A DNA stretch of 64,000 bases, from the NCBI RefSeq assembly GCF_000444995.1, contig NC_022050.1, positions 1 through 64,000 on the forward strand, read 5' to 3'. Below the pieces are notes generated by a model, which worked only from the letters and a program-made list of their open reading frames with translations, did no database searches and was not told where the DNA came from. Origin of the DNA: Paracoccus aminophilus JCM 7686. GTDB lineage: Bacteria > Pseudomonadota > Alphaproteobacteria > Rhodobacterales > Rhodobacteraceae. This document shows, in pieces, positions 44,037-53,249 of the stretch (positions are counted from its first letter, which is position 1; each line of letters opens with the position of its first letter). Position numbers and translations under genes: made by a program.

Positions 44037-47000
44037 ATGATCAATCGAGGTTCGGAATGGCACCGTTGGGAGCCGCATATCCATGCGCCCGGCACCTTGT
44101 TCAACAATCAGTTCAAAGGTCCGAATGCCTGGAGCGACTACTTCACTAGTCTCGAACAGGCAGCGCCGGTAATCCGCGCGATCGCGGTGACCGACTATTA
44201 TTGCACCGATACCTACCAGCACTTCGTGCGGGAAATGAAGGAAAACGGCCGCCTACCGGAGGTCGCGCTTGTCTTCCCCAACGTCGAGCTACGGCTCGAC
44301 GTCGCCACGGTGAAAGAACGCTGGACCAACATTCACCTTCTCGTCTGCCCCGACGATCCGAAGCATGTCTCGGAGGTTGAGCGATTTCTCAGCCGGCTGA
44401 GATTTGAAGCCTTTGGTGACAACTTTGCCTGCACGCGAGAGGATCTTGCTAAGCTAGCGCGGAAGTCCAAGCCGGAGCTGACGGATGAGCGGGCGGCGTT
44501 TCGCCATGGCGCCTCACAGTTCAAGGTCAACTTTGGCAAGTTGCGCGAGGAGTACGGCAGGAGCGATTGGGCGAAAGAGAACATCTTGATCGCAGTCGCC
44601 GGCGCCGAAACCGATGGCACGTCCGGCATCCGCGACGCCAATGACGCGACCCTGCGTCAGGAGATCGAGAAGTTCGCGCACGTCATTTTTGCCAGTAGCC
44701 CGGCGCAGCGGGATTTCTGGCTCGGCCGGAAAAGCGGCGTCGGAGAGGATCTGCTTCGCGAGCGATATGACGGGTGCAAACCGTGCTTGCATGGCAGCGA
44801 TGCGCATGAGCAGACGACCGTCGCCAAACCCGATGGCAATCGCTATTCTTGGATTAAAGGCGCGCTGGAATTCGATGCGCTACGCCAAGCCTACATCGAT
44901 CCCGCAGGACGGGCTTATGTCGGACCTCATCCCCCATTTCGGGCGACACCAGCACGCGTTGTCGCGGAGGTTGAATTGACCGGCGCCGACTGGGCGCAGA
45001 CGCCCAAGCTCGCGCTCAACCCCGGTTTGGTCGCCATCATTGGCGCCCGGGGCTCGGGCAAGACCGCGCTTGCGGATGCGATCGCGGCGGGATGCGACGC
45101 GACGGATGGACGATTGAGCAATGCGTCATTTATCGTGCGAGCGCGTGAGCATCTCGACGGGGTGGGTGTCCGGCTGAGCTGGGAGACCGGGGATCCGTCG
45201 GTGCGCCCCTTGCTCGACGACTCGTTTGATCCGTCGCTCTACCCGCGAGCGCGGTATCTTTCCCAGAAATTCGTCGAGGAGCTTTGCTCGGCTGATGGCC
45301 TCAACGACGAATTGCTGAACGAGATCGAACGGGTCATTTTTGAAGCGCACAGCACGCTGGAACGCGACGGAGCGACGGATTTTGGCGAGCTGCTGGAGTT
45401 GCGGACGATCGTGTTGCGCGACAACCGCGACCGTGACGAAGAGGCCATCGAGACACTCTCCGATCAAATCGGGCTCGAGCGCGAGAAGCAGAGCCAGATC
45501 GCGGGCCTCAAATCGCAGATCACTCAGAAGGACGCGCTGATCGCCGACTATATCAAGAGCCGAGACAAGTTGGTAACCGCAGGCAGCGCGGAGCGCGTCG
45601 CGCGGCTGAATGCGCTCACTGAAGCGGCCGATTATGTCCGGACGCAGATTCGGCTTTGGTCGCAGGAGAGCCAGGCTCTGCGCTCATTGCAGAACGACGT
45701 ATCGGATTTCCGAACAAATCGCGCGCCGATGGCCCTGCGAACGACCAAGCAGAATTTCGTTGGTGCACATCTCGACGACACGTCGTGGGAGGTATTCCGG
45801 CAGACCTACGCTGGCAACGTCGACGGGACATTGACCGAGCGGCTGGCCAAGGCCGAGAAGGCGACTGCGGGGTGGCGGGGTAAAGAGCTGCCGCGTAAGG
45901 CGAGCGACCAGGAGCCATTTGTCGCTGACGACGCCGAGCTGAAGCAATTGTCGCTCGGCGAACTTGAGGCCGAGATCGGCCGCATTCAGCGCCTCATCAA
46001 CATTGATACGGACACCGCCAATCGCTTGCGCACGATCACCACCAAGATCGGGGACGAGAACGCCGCACTGAAACGTCTGAAGGATTCCCTAGCCGACTGC
46101 GAAGGCGCGGCGGCGCGGACCACCCAGCTCCAATCCGATCGAGAGAAGGCCTATTTGCGGGTCTTCGAATCCATCGCCGCCGAAGAGCAAGTGCTGCACG
46201 CGCTGTATCGACCGCTCATGGACCGGCTTGCGCAAGCGTCCGGGACACTGCGCAAATTGTCGTTCTCGGTGTCGCGCCATGCGGACGTGCATCGCTGGGC
46301 GACGGAGGGCGAAGGCCTGTTCGACAAACGGCGCACCGGCCCGTTCAAGGGCGTAGGCACGCTGGAGGCCTGGGCCGACGCGCTGCTGAAGCCGGCGTGG
46401 GAATCGGGCGATCCAAAAGCCGTTGCCGAGGCCATGGCGGGATTCCGTCAGGCCCATCAGGCCGAACTACTCGATCTCTCCGAGGTGCCGCGATCACAGC
46501 AAGCGGATTATCGCTCCTGGCTGAGACGCTTCGCCAAGTGGCTTTACGGCACCAGCCATATCGAGATCAGCTACAGTATCGACTACGAAGCCGTCGATAT
46601 CCGCAAGCTCTCTCCGGGCACGCGCGGCATCGTCCTGCTGCTGCTCTATCTTGCCTTGGACGACAGCGATGACCGCCCGCTGATCATCGACCAGCCGGAG
46701 GAAAACCTCGATCCGAAGTCGATCTTCGACGAGTTGGTAGAGCTATTCATCGCCGCGAAAAACGTACGCCAGGTCATTATGGTGACGCACAACGCGAACC
46801 TCGTCGTCAACACGGACGCCGATCAGGTCATCGTCGCGTTCTCCGGCACTCATACGCCCGGCAAGCTGCCACCCATCCGCTATTTGTCGGGTGGCCTCGA
46901 AAACGCAGATATGCGCAAACATGTCTGCGATATCCTCGAAGGCGGCGAGCGCGCCTTCAAGGAGCGCGCCCGCCGTCTTCGCGTCCGCCTAGATAGATAG
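44037..47000 (+). CDS. trlF: TrlF-type PHP-ATPase (SMC-like)
   Basis: A 987-residue protein with an N-terminal PHP-like metal-hydrolase domain and a large AAA/SMC-like ATPase. PHP motifs: WEPHIHAPGT, AIAVTDYYC, FPNVELRLDV and CLHGSDAHE (about residues 15-260). Walker A IIGARGSGKTALADA lies near residue 335, a long charged coiled-coil follows (about 440-800), and the C-terminal half has LSPGTRGIVLLLLYLAL (signature-like) and PLIIDQPEENLDP (Walker B, about 881), then MVTHNANLVV. The layout matches proteins annotated as TrlF, thought to be defence effectors. The ATG at 44037 follows AGGGGGG. First gene of a four-gene operon. Confidence 0.85.
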   Translation: MINRGSEWHRWEPHIHAPGTLFNNQFKGPNAWSDYFTSLEQAAPVIRAIAVTDYYCTDTYQHFVREMKENGRLPEVALVFPNVELRLDVATVKERWTNIHLLVCPDDPKHVSEVERFLSRLRFEAFGDNFACTREDLAKLARKSKPELTDERAAFRHGASQFKVNFGKLREEYGRSDWAKENILIAVAGAETDGTSGIRDANDATLRQEIEKFAHVIFASSPAQRDFWLGRKSGVGEDLLRERYDGCKPCLHGSDAHEQTTVAKPDGNRYSWIKGALEFDALRQAYIDPAGRAYVGPHPPFRATPARVVAEVELTGADWAQTPKLALNPGLVAIIGARGSGKTALADAIAAGCDATDGRLSNASFIVRAREHLDGVGVRLSWETGDPSVRPLLDDSFDPSLYPRARYLSQKFVEELCSADGLNDELLNEIERVIFEAHSTLERDGATDFGELLELRTIVLRDNRDRDEEAIETLSDQIGLEREKQSQIAGLKSQITQKDALIADYIKSRDKLVTAGSAERVARLNALTEAADYVRTQIRLWSQESQALRSLQNDVSDFRTNRAPMALRTTKQNFVGAHLDDTSWEVFRQTYAGNVDGTLTERLAKAEKATAGWRGKELPRKASDQEPFVADDAELKQLSLGELEAEIGRIQRLINIDTDTANRLRTITTKIGDENAALKRLKDSLADCEGAAARTTQLQSDREKAYLRVFESIAAEEQVLHALYRPLMDRLAQASGTLRKLSFSVSRHADVHRWATEGEGLFDKRRTGPFKGVGTLEAWADALLKPAWESGDPKAVAEAMAGFRQAHQAELLDLSEVPRSQQADYRSWLRRFAKWLYGTSHIEISYSIDYEAVDIRKLSPGTRGIVLLLLYLALDDSDDRPLIIDQPEENLDPKSIFDELVELFIAAKNVRQVIMVTHNANLVVNTDADQVIVAFSGTHTPGKLPPIRYLSGGLENADMRKHVCDILEGGERAFKERARRLRVRLDR

Positions 47001-47009
47001 GACAGCGAG

Positions 47010-47696
47010 ATGGCTGCGCACAAAATTGCCGTCTCTGATACGGGACAGCCCCTCGGCCCGCTGGCAGAGCGCGGCTGGTTTCTTCATTGCAGCGAAGGCA
47101 TGGACTCAGACGCCACAGTGAAGGATCTGGGCAAGTTCGGTGATCGCCTCGGCACTCGCGTTGCAGGCCGCGCCGGCGCGCTCGAAGAAGTCATCGAGCC
47201 TCACGGTGCCGACAATGCGCATCCGCGATCCTTGAGCGTCCGCTACGGCCTAGACGCCTTGCCGTTCCACACAGAACTCAGCCATCGCACCAGACCATGC
47301 CGCTACCTTCTCCTCGGGTGTATCGACCCAGGATCGCCAGCAGCGGCGACGATGCTGCTCGACTGGCGAACGCTTGGCTTTTCGTCGGAAGAGCTTGACC
47401 TTCTCGAAGGCACGCCGGTGCTCGTTCGTAGCGGTCGGCGTTCCTTCTACTCGACGATCCTCGCGCCGGGAGGAGCCTTCCTGCGATACGATCCCGGCTG
47501 CCTTGAAGCCGTTGACCAGCGCGGCCGTATGGCCCTGGCGCTCATCGAGGACCGGATCGCCGCCGCGTCGCCCCAAGCCCATCACTGGCGCCAGGGCGAC
47601 ATCCTTATCATCGACAACTGGCGCGTCCTTCACGGGCGCAGTCCGTCGGGCCCAGGGTCCGGCCGACGCCTCGCAAGGATTCTCATCGATGCCTGA
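47010..47696 (+). CDS. TauD/TfdA-like Fe(II)/2-oxoglutarate oxygenase
   Basis: A 228-residue protein with the double-stranded beta-helix signatures of TauD-type dioxygenases: the metal pair H87-T-E89 in LPFHTELSHRTRPC, the distal metal His208 in IIDNWRVLHGRSP, and an Arg 11-12 residues later (R219/R220) as the 2-oxoglutarate anchor. All three metal ligands are present, so it may be active, though shorter than most TauD enzymes (280-300). Lies 9 nt after the TrlF-type gene and overlaps the following gene by 8 nt, so it is part of the operon. A hydroxylase modifying nucleic acid, nucleotide or protein would be one idea; the substrate is unknown. Confidence 0.7.
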   Translation: MAAHKIAVSDTGQPLGPLAERGWFLHCSEGMDSDATVKDLGKFGDRLGTRVAGRAGALEEVIEPHGADNAHPRSLSVRYGLDALPFHTELSHRTRPCRYLLLGCIDPGSPAAATMLLDWRTLGFSSEELDLLEGTPVLVRSGRRSFYSTILAPGGAFLRYDPGCLEAVDQRGRMALALIEDRIAAASPQAHHWRQGDILIIDNWRVLHGRSPSGPGSGRRLARILIDA

Positions 47697-48627
47697 CGAC
47701 GTCTTCATCGCCATAAACGGCGACGCGCTCCACGCGAAATCGAAGGTCTACATCGGCCGCGCGCTGGCACGGAAGAGCGCCGGCGATCTCGACGAGTATC
47801 AGCTCTGGGCCTCTCTTGCGCTTGAGCTGCTCGGCAAGGCCGCGCTCGCCCGCAAGCATCCGAGCCTCGTGGTCGATCCGATGCACTGGCAGTCGATGTT
47901 CGTCGCCGCCGGCATCAACGTCACCACAGACGTAAAGACGATCACCGCCAAGACCTTGTTCGAGCGCCTGGCCCATCTCGTCCCGCGCTTCGACAAGACG
48001 GTCCAGAAATTCTGCCAGGACATCGCGGAGCGTCGAAACGCCGAGCTGCACTCGGCCGATCTTCCGTTCCGGACGATGCGACTCGACGCTTGGGAGGCAC
48101 GCTATTGGCATGCGAGCGACACGATCTTGCACGAGATGGGTTCATCCCTGGAGCAATGGCTCGGCGCGGCCGATGCAAAAGCGCCCCGCCAGCTTCTCGA
48201 TGAGGCCGCCAAGGCCCTCGCGGCGGCCGTCAAGCTGCGCGTCGAGGCCGCCCGCGAGCAATTCGAGGCGTTGAAGAGGGCAGAGCGCGAGCGCCTGACA
48301 GCCGAAGCAGAATTGCGCGAACCGCAGCACCAGATGGGAATCTTCAAGGGCCGCTACGACGAGATCTGGTCGGAGAGCTGCCCGGCCTGCAAATGCCGAG
48401 CCTTCATGACCGGCGAGCAAACCGGCGAAGACATCAGCGAGGAGCGCGATGAGCATGCGATCTGGGAAGTCGTCGACCGCGAGTTCGTGGGTGAAGAGTT
48501 TCGCTGCCCGACATGCGATTTGACGCTGATGGGAAGCGACGAAATCGACGCCTCTGGGCTGAGCTACATCCACGAGGACCAACAAGAGCGTGAAATGGAG
48601 TACGAGCCGGACTACGGTAATGACTGA
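47689..48627 (+). CDS. HEPN-like protein with C-terminal zinc ribbon
   Basis: A 312-residue protein, not named in any family I know. The N-terminal half is all-helical and carries AERRNAELHSAD, an R-x4-H motif (R116...H121) like that of HEPN ribonucleases, preceded by ALELLGKAALARKHP, also HEPN-like. A coiled-coil (about 185-225) leads to a zinc ribbon: SCPACKC and, 50 residues later, FRCPTC. The very C-terminus is acidic. The start ATG at 47689 overlaps the oxygenase stop. HEPN function is inferred only from the motif and the defence-type context; a DUF4145-like binding role is another possibility. Confidence 0.55.
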   Translation: MPDDVFIAINGDALHAKSKVYIGRALARKSAGDLDEYQLWASLALELLGKAALARKHPSLVVDPMHWQSMFVAAGINVTTDVKTITAKTLFERLAHLVPRFDKTVQKFCQDIAERRNAELHSADLPFRTMRLDAWEARYWHASDTILHEMGSSLEQWLGAADAKAPRQLLDEAAKALAAAVKLRVEAAREQFEALKRAERERLTAEAELREPQHQMGIFKGRYDEIWSESCPACKCRAFMTGEQTGEDISEERDEHAIWEVVDREFVGEEFRCPTCDLTLMGSDEIDASGLSYIHEDQQEREMEYEPDYGND

Positions 48628-48662
48628 TCGCAAATGGGGACAGGCGCAACGGGGCAAGGCCT

Positions 48663-49163
48663 ATGCCGGTTTACTTCTTAGGCGAGGATGACAACGGGTG
48701 CTCGCCGATCAAGGTCGGCGTCGCCAAGGACATTGGCCGGCGGAAGAGCGACCTGCAGACCGGCAATCCGCTCGAACTCAAACTACTCGGCTGGATCACA
48801 TCGGCCGACGATTTCGAGACCGAGCGCGATCTGCATCGACGCCTCGCATCCCGGCGCGGCCGCGGCGAGTGGTTCTACATCGAGCCGGCCGATGTCCTGC
48901 CTTTCCTGATGGAGGTCGGACAGCGCGGTTTCGTCGCAAAGAACGCCGATGCCTTCGAGATCACCGGCTACGATCGCGACGCCATTCCTGAATATCTCGG
49001 TGTGTGGGAATGGGCTGACCTCGAAATCGACGAATGCTGTCCCTTCTGCGGATGCCTGGGCGGAATGCATTTTCAGGAGGCCTCTCAGATGCACTACTGC
49101 ATCCAGTGCGACACGCTCACCGACTTCTCGGAACTGTCCCCGGATGACCGCGACGGGCCATAG
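48663..49163 (+). CDS. GIY-YIG (T5orf172/Mug113-like) protein with zinc ribbon
   Basis: A 166-residue protein. The N-terminal 85 residues match the T5orf172 branch of GIY-YIG nucleases: MPVYFLGEDDNGCSPIKVG, DIGRRKSDLQTGNPLELKL, ETERDLHRRLASRRGRGEWF. The core Arg and the Glu/His of the fold are kept. The C-terminal part has a zinc ribbon (ECCPFCGCLGG and YCIQCD). Lies 35 nt after the HEPN-like gene, same strand. May cut DNA or be an inactive binding module. Confidence 0.72.
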   Translation: MPVYFLGEDDNGCSPIKVGVAKDIGRRKSDLQTGNPLELKLLGWITSADDFETERDLHRRLASRRGRGEWFYIEPADVLPFLMEVGQRGFVAKNADAFEITGYDRDAIPEYLGVWEWADLEIDECCPFCGCLGGMHFQEASQMHYCIQCDTLTDFSELSPDDRDGP

Positions 49164-49567
49164 GATTGACTGGCTCCTCCTGTATCAGGACGAACTTAGC
49201 GATCTTGATAATAGTTATCAAGTAGTGGGCAAGTGATGGTGGGTTTTGGTCGATTACCAACCAAGTTCCGGAGGCCAAACTGGTTCGCACCGACTGCCGA
49301 TCAGTTCGACAATCAGGCTGCTTGGGCGCAGGCCCTTGAGAGCACTTTGGATGATCGTTCGACGACGCGAAGGCACGGGCAGATCACTGTGCAGCATGGT
49401 GAGAGAACACCTCTGTGCCACCGTCGCCCAGGATGAGCGCTTCATTGCAGGCTGGCCGGTTTCTGGTCTTGGGCCGGGGGTGTCGGTCTGCGAATGTACC
49501 ACAGCTACCACGCTGGATTCACCAAATGAATTGCTCACAGGACCTGTGCAAAAGAACTTACCAGCAC
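49164..49567. other. Gap between the TrlF operon and the exporter operon
   Basis: About 400 bp without a recognised gene. Frames of 67 and 105 codons are present on the two strands but show no known domain and differ from neighbours in composition. The two flanking operons converge here, so a terminator is expected, but I see no clear hairpin. Confidence 0.5.
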
Positions 49568-50263
49568 TCATTGCTTTCCGGAATCTGACACGATGCGCCC
49601 ATCCTCCAGAGTCAGGATCCGGTCCGCGCGGTCGAGGATCCTGGGATCGTGGGTCACAAGCAGTGTTGTTGTGCCGCGCGCCGCGCCTAACCGCTTTAGG
49701 AGGTCCACCACATCGGCGGCGCTGTCCTTGTCCAACGCAGCGGTCGGTTCATCTGCCAGCACAAGCGCCGGGTTTCCGACCAGCGCACGCGCCACGGCCA
49801 CCCGCTGCTTCTGGCCGCCGGACAGGTTCGCGGGCAAGTAATCCATCCGGTCGGACAGCCCGACCAGACCAAGCGCGCGCGCCGCTGCCTTTTGTGCGAT
49901 GTCATCCGGCACGCCGGGGCGCACCTGTGCCCCCATGACGACATTTTGCGCGGCGGTCAGGCTTTCATGTAGGTTATGAGCCTGAAAGATGAAGCCGAGT
50001 TGCTGACGCTGCCGCGTAAGTTCGTCCGCGCCTGCGCCCAGCAATTCGCGGCCAAGCAACCGCACGGAGCCGTCCTGCACGGCCCGCAGGCACCCGACCA
50101 GCGTCAGTAGCGTGGTCTTGCCCGAACCCGACGGGCCCATCAGCACCGTGAAACTTCCGCGCGGCAGGCTGAGGGTGATGTCGAGCATGGCCTGTTTGCG
50201 GGCGTCACCCGTTCCGAACCAGTGGTTGAGTTCCTTTACCGCAACGATGGGCGCATCTGTCAT
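49568..50263 (-). CDS. ABC exporter ATPase (DevA/LolD-like)
   Basis: ATPase of a MacB/DevBCA-type exporter, 231 residues. Walker A GPSGSGKTTLLTLVG, signature LSGGQKQRVAVARAL, Walker B ALVLADEPTAALD, H-loop LLVTHDPRILD, all intact. LQRQQLGFIFQAHNLHESL-type Q-loop features (here RQQLGFIFQAHNLHESLT) match DevA. The start ATG 50263 has AAAGG upstream; a GTG at 50272 is possible. Last gene of a leftward operon. Confidence 0.88.
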   Translation of the reverse strand: MTDAPIVAVKELNHWFGTGDARKQAMLDITLSLPRGSFTVLMGPSGSGKTTLLTLVGCLRAVQDGSVRLLGRELLGAGADELTRQRQQLGFIFQAHNLHESLTAAQNVVMGAQVRPGVPDDIAQKAAARALGLVGLSDRMDYLPANLSGGQKQRVAVARALVGNPALVLADEPTAALDKDSAADVVDLLKRLGAARGTTTLLVTHDPRILDRADRILTLEDGRIVSDSGKQ

Positions 50264-50275
50264 TGTCTTCACCTT

Positions 50276-51448
50276 TCAGAACAGGTCGGCGGGATCAGCC
50301 GCGGCAAGCCGCCGGGTTGCAATCACCCCCGACAGCGCCGAAAAGACGACCGTTCCCACGAAAACGGTCACAGCCATGCCCGGCGTCATCAGCAAGGGCA
50401 ACGTCGTGACCTTGGCCATCAGCGTCAGGATCGCGGTGCCGATCGCAAGCCCTGGAAGAAAGCCCAACAGGCCCAGCACCAGCGCTTCCTCCAGCACGAT
50501 GCCCAGAAAGAAGCGCGGGCCATAGCCCATTGCCTTGAAGGTCGCGTATTCGCGCATGTGGTCTGCCACGTCTGCCGACAGCACCTGATAGACGATCACC
50601 AGCCCCACCAGCACACCGATCAACACACCAAAGCCGAAGATCACGCCGGTCGGGCGCTGGGTCTGCTGATAGCGCAGATCCTCTTGGGCGGCATCGGCAT
50701 AGCTGCGTACACGCAGGGTCTTGTCCGAGATCACGCCGCGCAACCGCGCCACGGTTGCGGTGACATCTGCGCCGAGGCGCAGGCGCAGCAGGATGTGGTC
50801 GGGCGCGGCGGAGGTTCGCGAAGGGAACAGCGACAAAAAGGTCTGATCCGACACCAGCATGAATCCGTCGCCGCCAAAGCCGCCGCCACCTGCAAAAGTG
50901 GACAGGGCGGTCAGCGTGCGCCCGAGGGTTTCAAACCGCAGCGGCGTTTGCGGGCGGATCGCGGCGGCCTCATCCGCAGGCAGGCCGCGTGCCAGCCGGT
51001 CAAGGATAGCCACGCCCTGCACCTGCAACAGATGCAGGCCGTCCGACATGGTCGGCGCAAGAAAGGCGGGTCGGGCCGGGTCGATCCCGAATGTGGTGAA
51101 GACAATCTCGTTGCCGCCCCGGTCCCAGGGCACATTCCCCACGAACAGGCCCATCCCTTCGGTCACATCCGGGTCGGCCAAAGCTTGCAACATCCATTGA
51201 CGCGCGACATTGTTTCCCTCGGCCAGAGCATTCGCATTGCCGGCCGAGATCATGACATCTGCCTGAAAAAACCCATAGGGTTTGAGCGTCGCCGTCGCCA
51301 TCGAGTTCATCAGCCCAAGCTGCACGAACACCAGCACATTGGCGAAAGCCACACCTGCCAGCGCAGCGGCAAAGCGTCCGCGCTTGTGGGTCAGTTGCAG
51401 CCAGCCGATGGGAAGTCGCCCGAAGACCCATTGCAAAAGGCGGCTCAT
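50276..51448 (-). CDS. ABC exporter permease (DevC-like)
   Basis: FtsX-like permease of 390 residues with four membrane helices: one near the N-terminus (GRFAAALAGVAFANVLVFVQ) and three at the C-terminus, bracketing a large periplasmic domain. The final stretch (GVLIGVLVGLVIVYQVLSAD, then EYATFKAMGYGPRFFLGIV) is the FtsX/DevC signature. It overlaps the adaptor gene by 4 nt. Confidence 0.86.
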   Translation of the reverse strand: MSRLLQWVFGRLPIGWLQLTHKRGRFAAALAGVAFANVLVFVQLGLMNSMATATLKPYGFFQADVMISAGNANALAEGNNVARQWMLQALADPDVTEGMGLFVGNVPWDRGGNEIVFTTFGIDPARPAFLAPTMSDGLHLLQVQGVAILDRLARGLPADEAAAIRPQTPLRFETLGRTLTALSTFAGGGGFGGDGFMLVSDQTFLSLFPSRTSAAPDHILLRLRLGADVTATVARLRGVISDKTLRVRSYADAAQEDLRYQQTQRPTGVIFGFGVLIGVLVGLVIVYQVLSADVADHMREYATFKAMGYGPRFFLGIVLEEALVLGLLGFLPGLAIGTAILTLMAKVTTLPLLMTPGMAVTVFVGTVVFSALSGVIATRRLAAADPADLF

Positions 51449-52662
51449 GGCGCGACCCGCGCCCGCGCGCCTGTGTCGATGCGGGCGACGGCTTCGAGGT
51501 TTGTGTATCGTGCGGCGATGATGGACGACTCGGGTTCCAGCACGACCAGCACCCGGATGACGCGCGCATCCGAATTTGCGGCGGCATCGTCCGAGATCAG
51601 CCCCTGCCGTCCAACGGTCAGGCCGATGCTGTCCACCGTTCCACGCAAGGACCGCCCAAGCGCATCGGCGACAATCTCGACCGGCTGGCCAAGGGCCACC
51701 GAGGCGATGCGGTCCTGCCAGATTTCCACTTCGGCCATCATCTGGCCGGTGTCGCCCATCTCCATGATCCCCTCGGCAGGCGGACGCTGGCCGGGGGTGG
51801 CGTGGATATTCAGGATCGTGCCGTCGATGGGGGCGCGCACCTCGGCCCGGCCAAGGTCCATGCGGGCACGTTCCAGTTCGGCTTCAGCGGCGGCAACATT
51901 GCGGGCGGCGACAACAACATCGGGCTGATCGTCAACCGCAAGTGAGGCAAAGCGTGCCAGCGTCGCCTCGGCCCGGGCGACGGCCTGCGCCGCCTCACTC
52001 GCGCGCGATTGCGCAGTATCGAGCGTGGCCGTTGTGGCGACCCCGCGTTCGCTCAGTGCCTGTGTCCGCTCAAGACTTGCAGCCGCTTCAGCCGCACCGG
52101 CGCGGGTCTGGTCAAGCGTCGCCTGCGCTTCGGCACGGCTGGCCTCGATGGAACTCCGGGTCTGCATCAGCGTCGCCTGCCGCACGGCAAGGTTCGCTTC
52201 GGCCTGAAGCACGGCCCCCTCCAGCGCCTGGGCATTGTCCAACCGTGCCAGCGGATCCCCCCGCGCCACCGTGTCACCGATTGCGACCAGAATCTCGGCC
52301 ACCCGCGCATCCCCCGCCCCATAAGGTGCTGCAACCACGGCCACGTCCCCGCGCGGCATGATCCGCGCCAGTCCCACCACATCGGAGGGCAACAGCGTCT
52401 CGGCCAGCTGCACGGGGAGCACGATTTCGGGCGGCAATGCGATCGGGCTGTTGGAACCGCCACCCGGTTGCAGGCCCGACATTTCGTAGAAACGCTGCAA
52501 TGCGGGCGGCTGGAAATACATGCCGAGTACCCCGCCCGAGAACATCAGCACCGGGATCAGCAGAACCAGCAAATATCTTTTGTGAAACACCTGGCGACGC
52601 GGCGGGGGGGCATCGGGACGTTCCAGATCAATGGGCAGGGTGGTGTCATCAGTCAGGGGCAT
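51445..52662 (-). CDS. HlyD-family periplasmic adaptor (DevB-like)
   Basis: Membrane-fusion protein of 405 residues. One N-terminal helix (RYLLVLLIPVLMFSGGVLGM), then a biotinyl-lipoyl-like part (GDVAVVAAPYGAGDARVAEI), a coiled-coil hairpin (about 160-260), and beta-barrel stretches such as VRAPIDGTILNIHATPGQR. Bridges the DevC-type permease and an outer-membrane channel, which is not encoded here. Cargo of DevBCA-type pumps includes glycolipids or small molecules. Confidence 0.86.
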   Translation of the reverse strand: MPLTDDTTLPIDLERPDAPPPRRQVFHKRYLLVLLIPVLMFSGGVLGMYFQPPALQRFYEMSGLQPGGGSNSPIALPPEIVLPVQLAETLLPSDVVGLARIMPRGDVAVVAAPYGAGDARVAEILVAIGDTVARGDPLARLDNAQALEGAVLQAEANLAVRQATLMQTRSSIEASRAEAQATLDQTRAGAAEAAASLERTQALSERGVATTATLDTAQSRASEAAQAVARAEATLARFASLAVDDQPDVVVAARNVAAAEAELERARMDLGRAEVRAPIDGTILNIHATPGQRPPAEGIMEMGDTGQMMAEVEIWQDRIASVALGQPVEIVADALGRSLRGTVDSIGLTVGRQGLISDDAAANSDARVIRVLVVLEPESSIIAARYTNLEAVARIDTGARARVAP

Positions 52663-52690
52663 GCCCGGTTTCCTTCACTATTCGGCGCCG

Positions 52691-53182
52691 TCAATCAGCC
52701 GGGCGGATCATCCGCAGCATCAGATTATTTTTGAGAACAATGCGGTGGAACAGCACGGCAAGAACGTGCAGCACGATCAGCGCAAGAAGTGCGATCTTCA
52801 CCACATTATGGGCCTCGGCGCCAGCCGCGATGTCGCCAAACCATGCCATCGCACCGGTGACCGCCATGGCAGCAAGCAGCACGTAAAAGCCCCAATGTGC
52901 GACATGGCTCAGCGTCTTGAGGGGGGCAGGCTCATTTTCCGGCGCGGGCGGCACGCCACGGGTCAACCGCAACACGAGGCGCCAAAGCACGAAGGCCAAG
53001 ATCAGCATACCCCCCGCGACATGGGCAAAAACGAGTGGCGAAAAGGCAATTTCCTGTCCCTCGGAATAGGCATCCCACGCGGACGAAATTCCGTCCTTGA
53101 ACATGTATTGCCCCGCCACAAGCACGGCCACAATCCAATGCAGGCCGATTTGAGTGGCGGAGTATCCGGTTGTCTGTTTCAT
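52691..53182 (-). CDS. Cytochrome b561 family membrane protein
   Basis: A 163-residue four-helix heme protein. Paired histidines are in IGLHWIVAVLVAGQYMF, LVFAHVAGGMLILAFVLW, LSHVAHWGFYVLLAAMAVTG and IVLHVLAVLFHRIVL, enough for two hemes. Electron carrier in the inner membrane. Start at 53182 (MKQTTGYSATQIG) chosen from family; the longer frame starts inside the EF-hand gene's terminal region. It is 28 nt upstream of the adaptor gene, so part of that operon. Confidence 0.86.
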   Translation of the reverse strand: MKQTTGYSATQIGLHWIVAVLVAGQYMFKDGISSAWDAYSEGQEIAFSPLVFAHVAGGMLILAFVLWRLVLRLTRGVPPAPENEPAPLKTLSHVAHWGFYVLLAAMAVTGAMAWFGDIAAGAEAHNVVKIALLALIVLHVLAVLFHRIVLKNNLMLRMIRPAD

Positions 53183-53249
53183 GGTCTGTCCGTTTATTTG
53201 CGAAGCAGCCGGGCGCGGCATGCCGCGTCCGGCCCTTTTTCCCCAAGCC

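Noticed and set aside
50222..51928. A plus-strand frame of 568 codons
   Set aside because: Antisense to the exporter permease and adaptor; His/Gln/Arg-rich and without domains.
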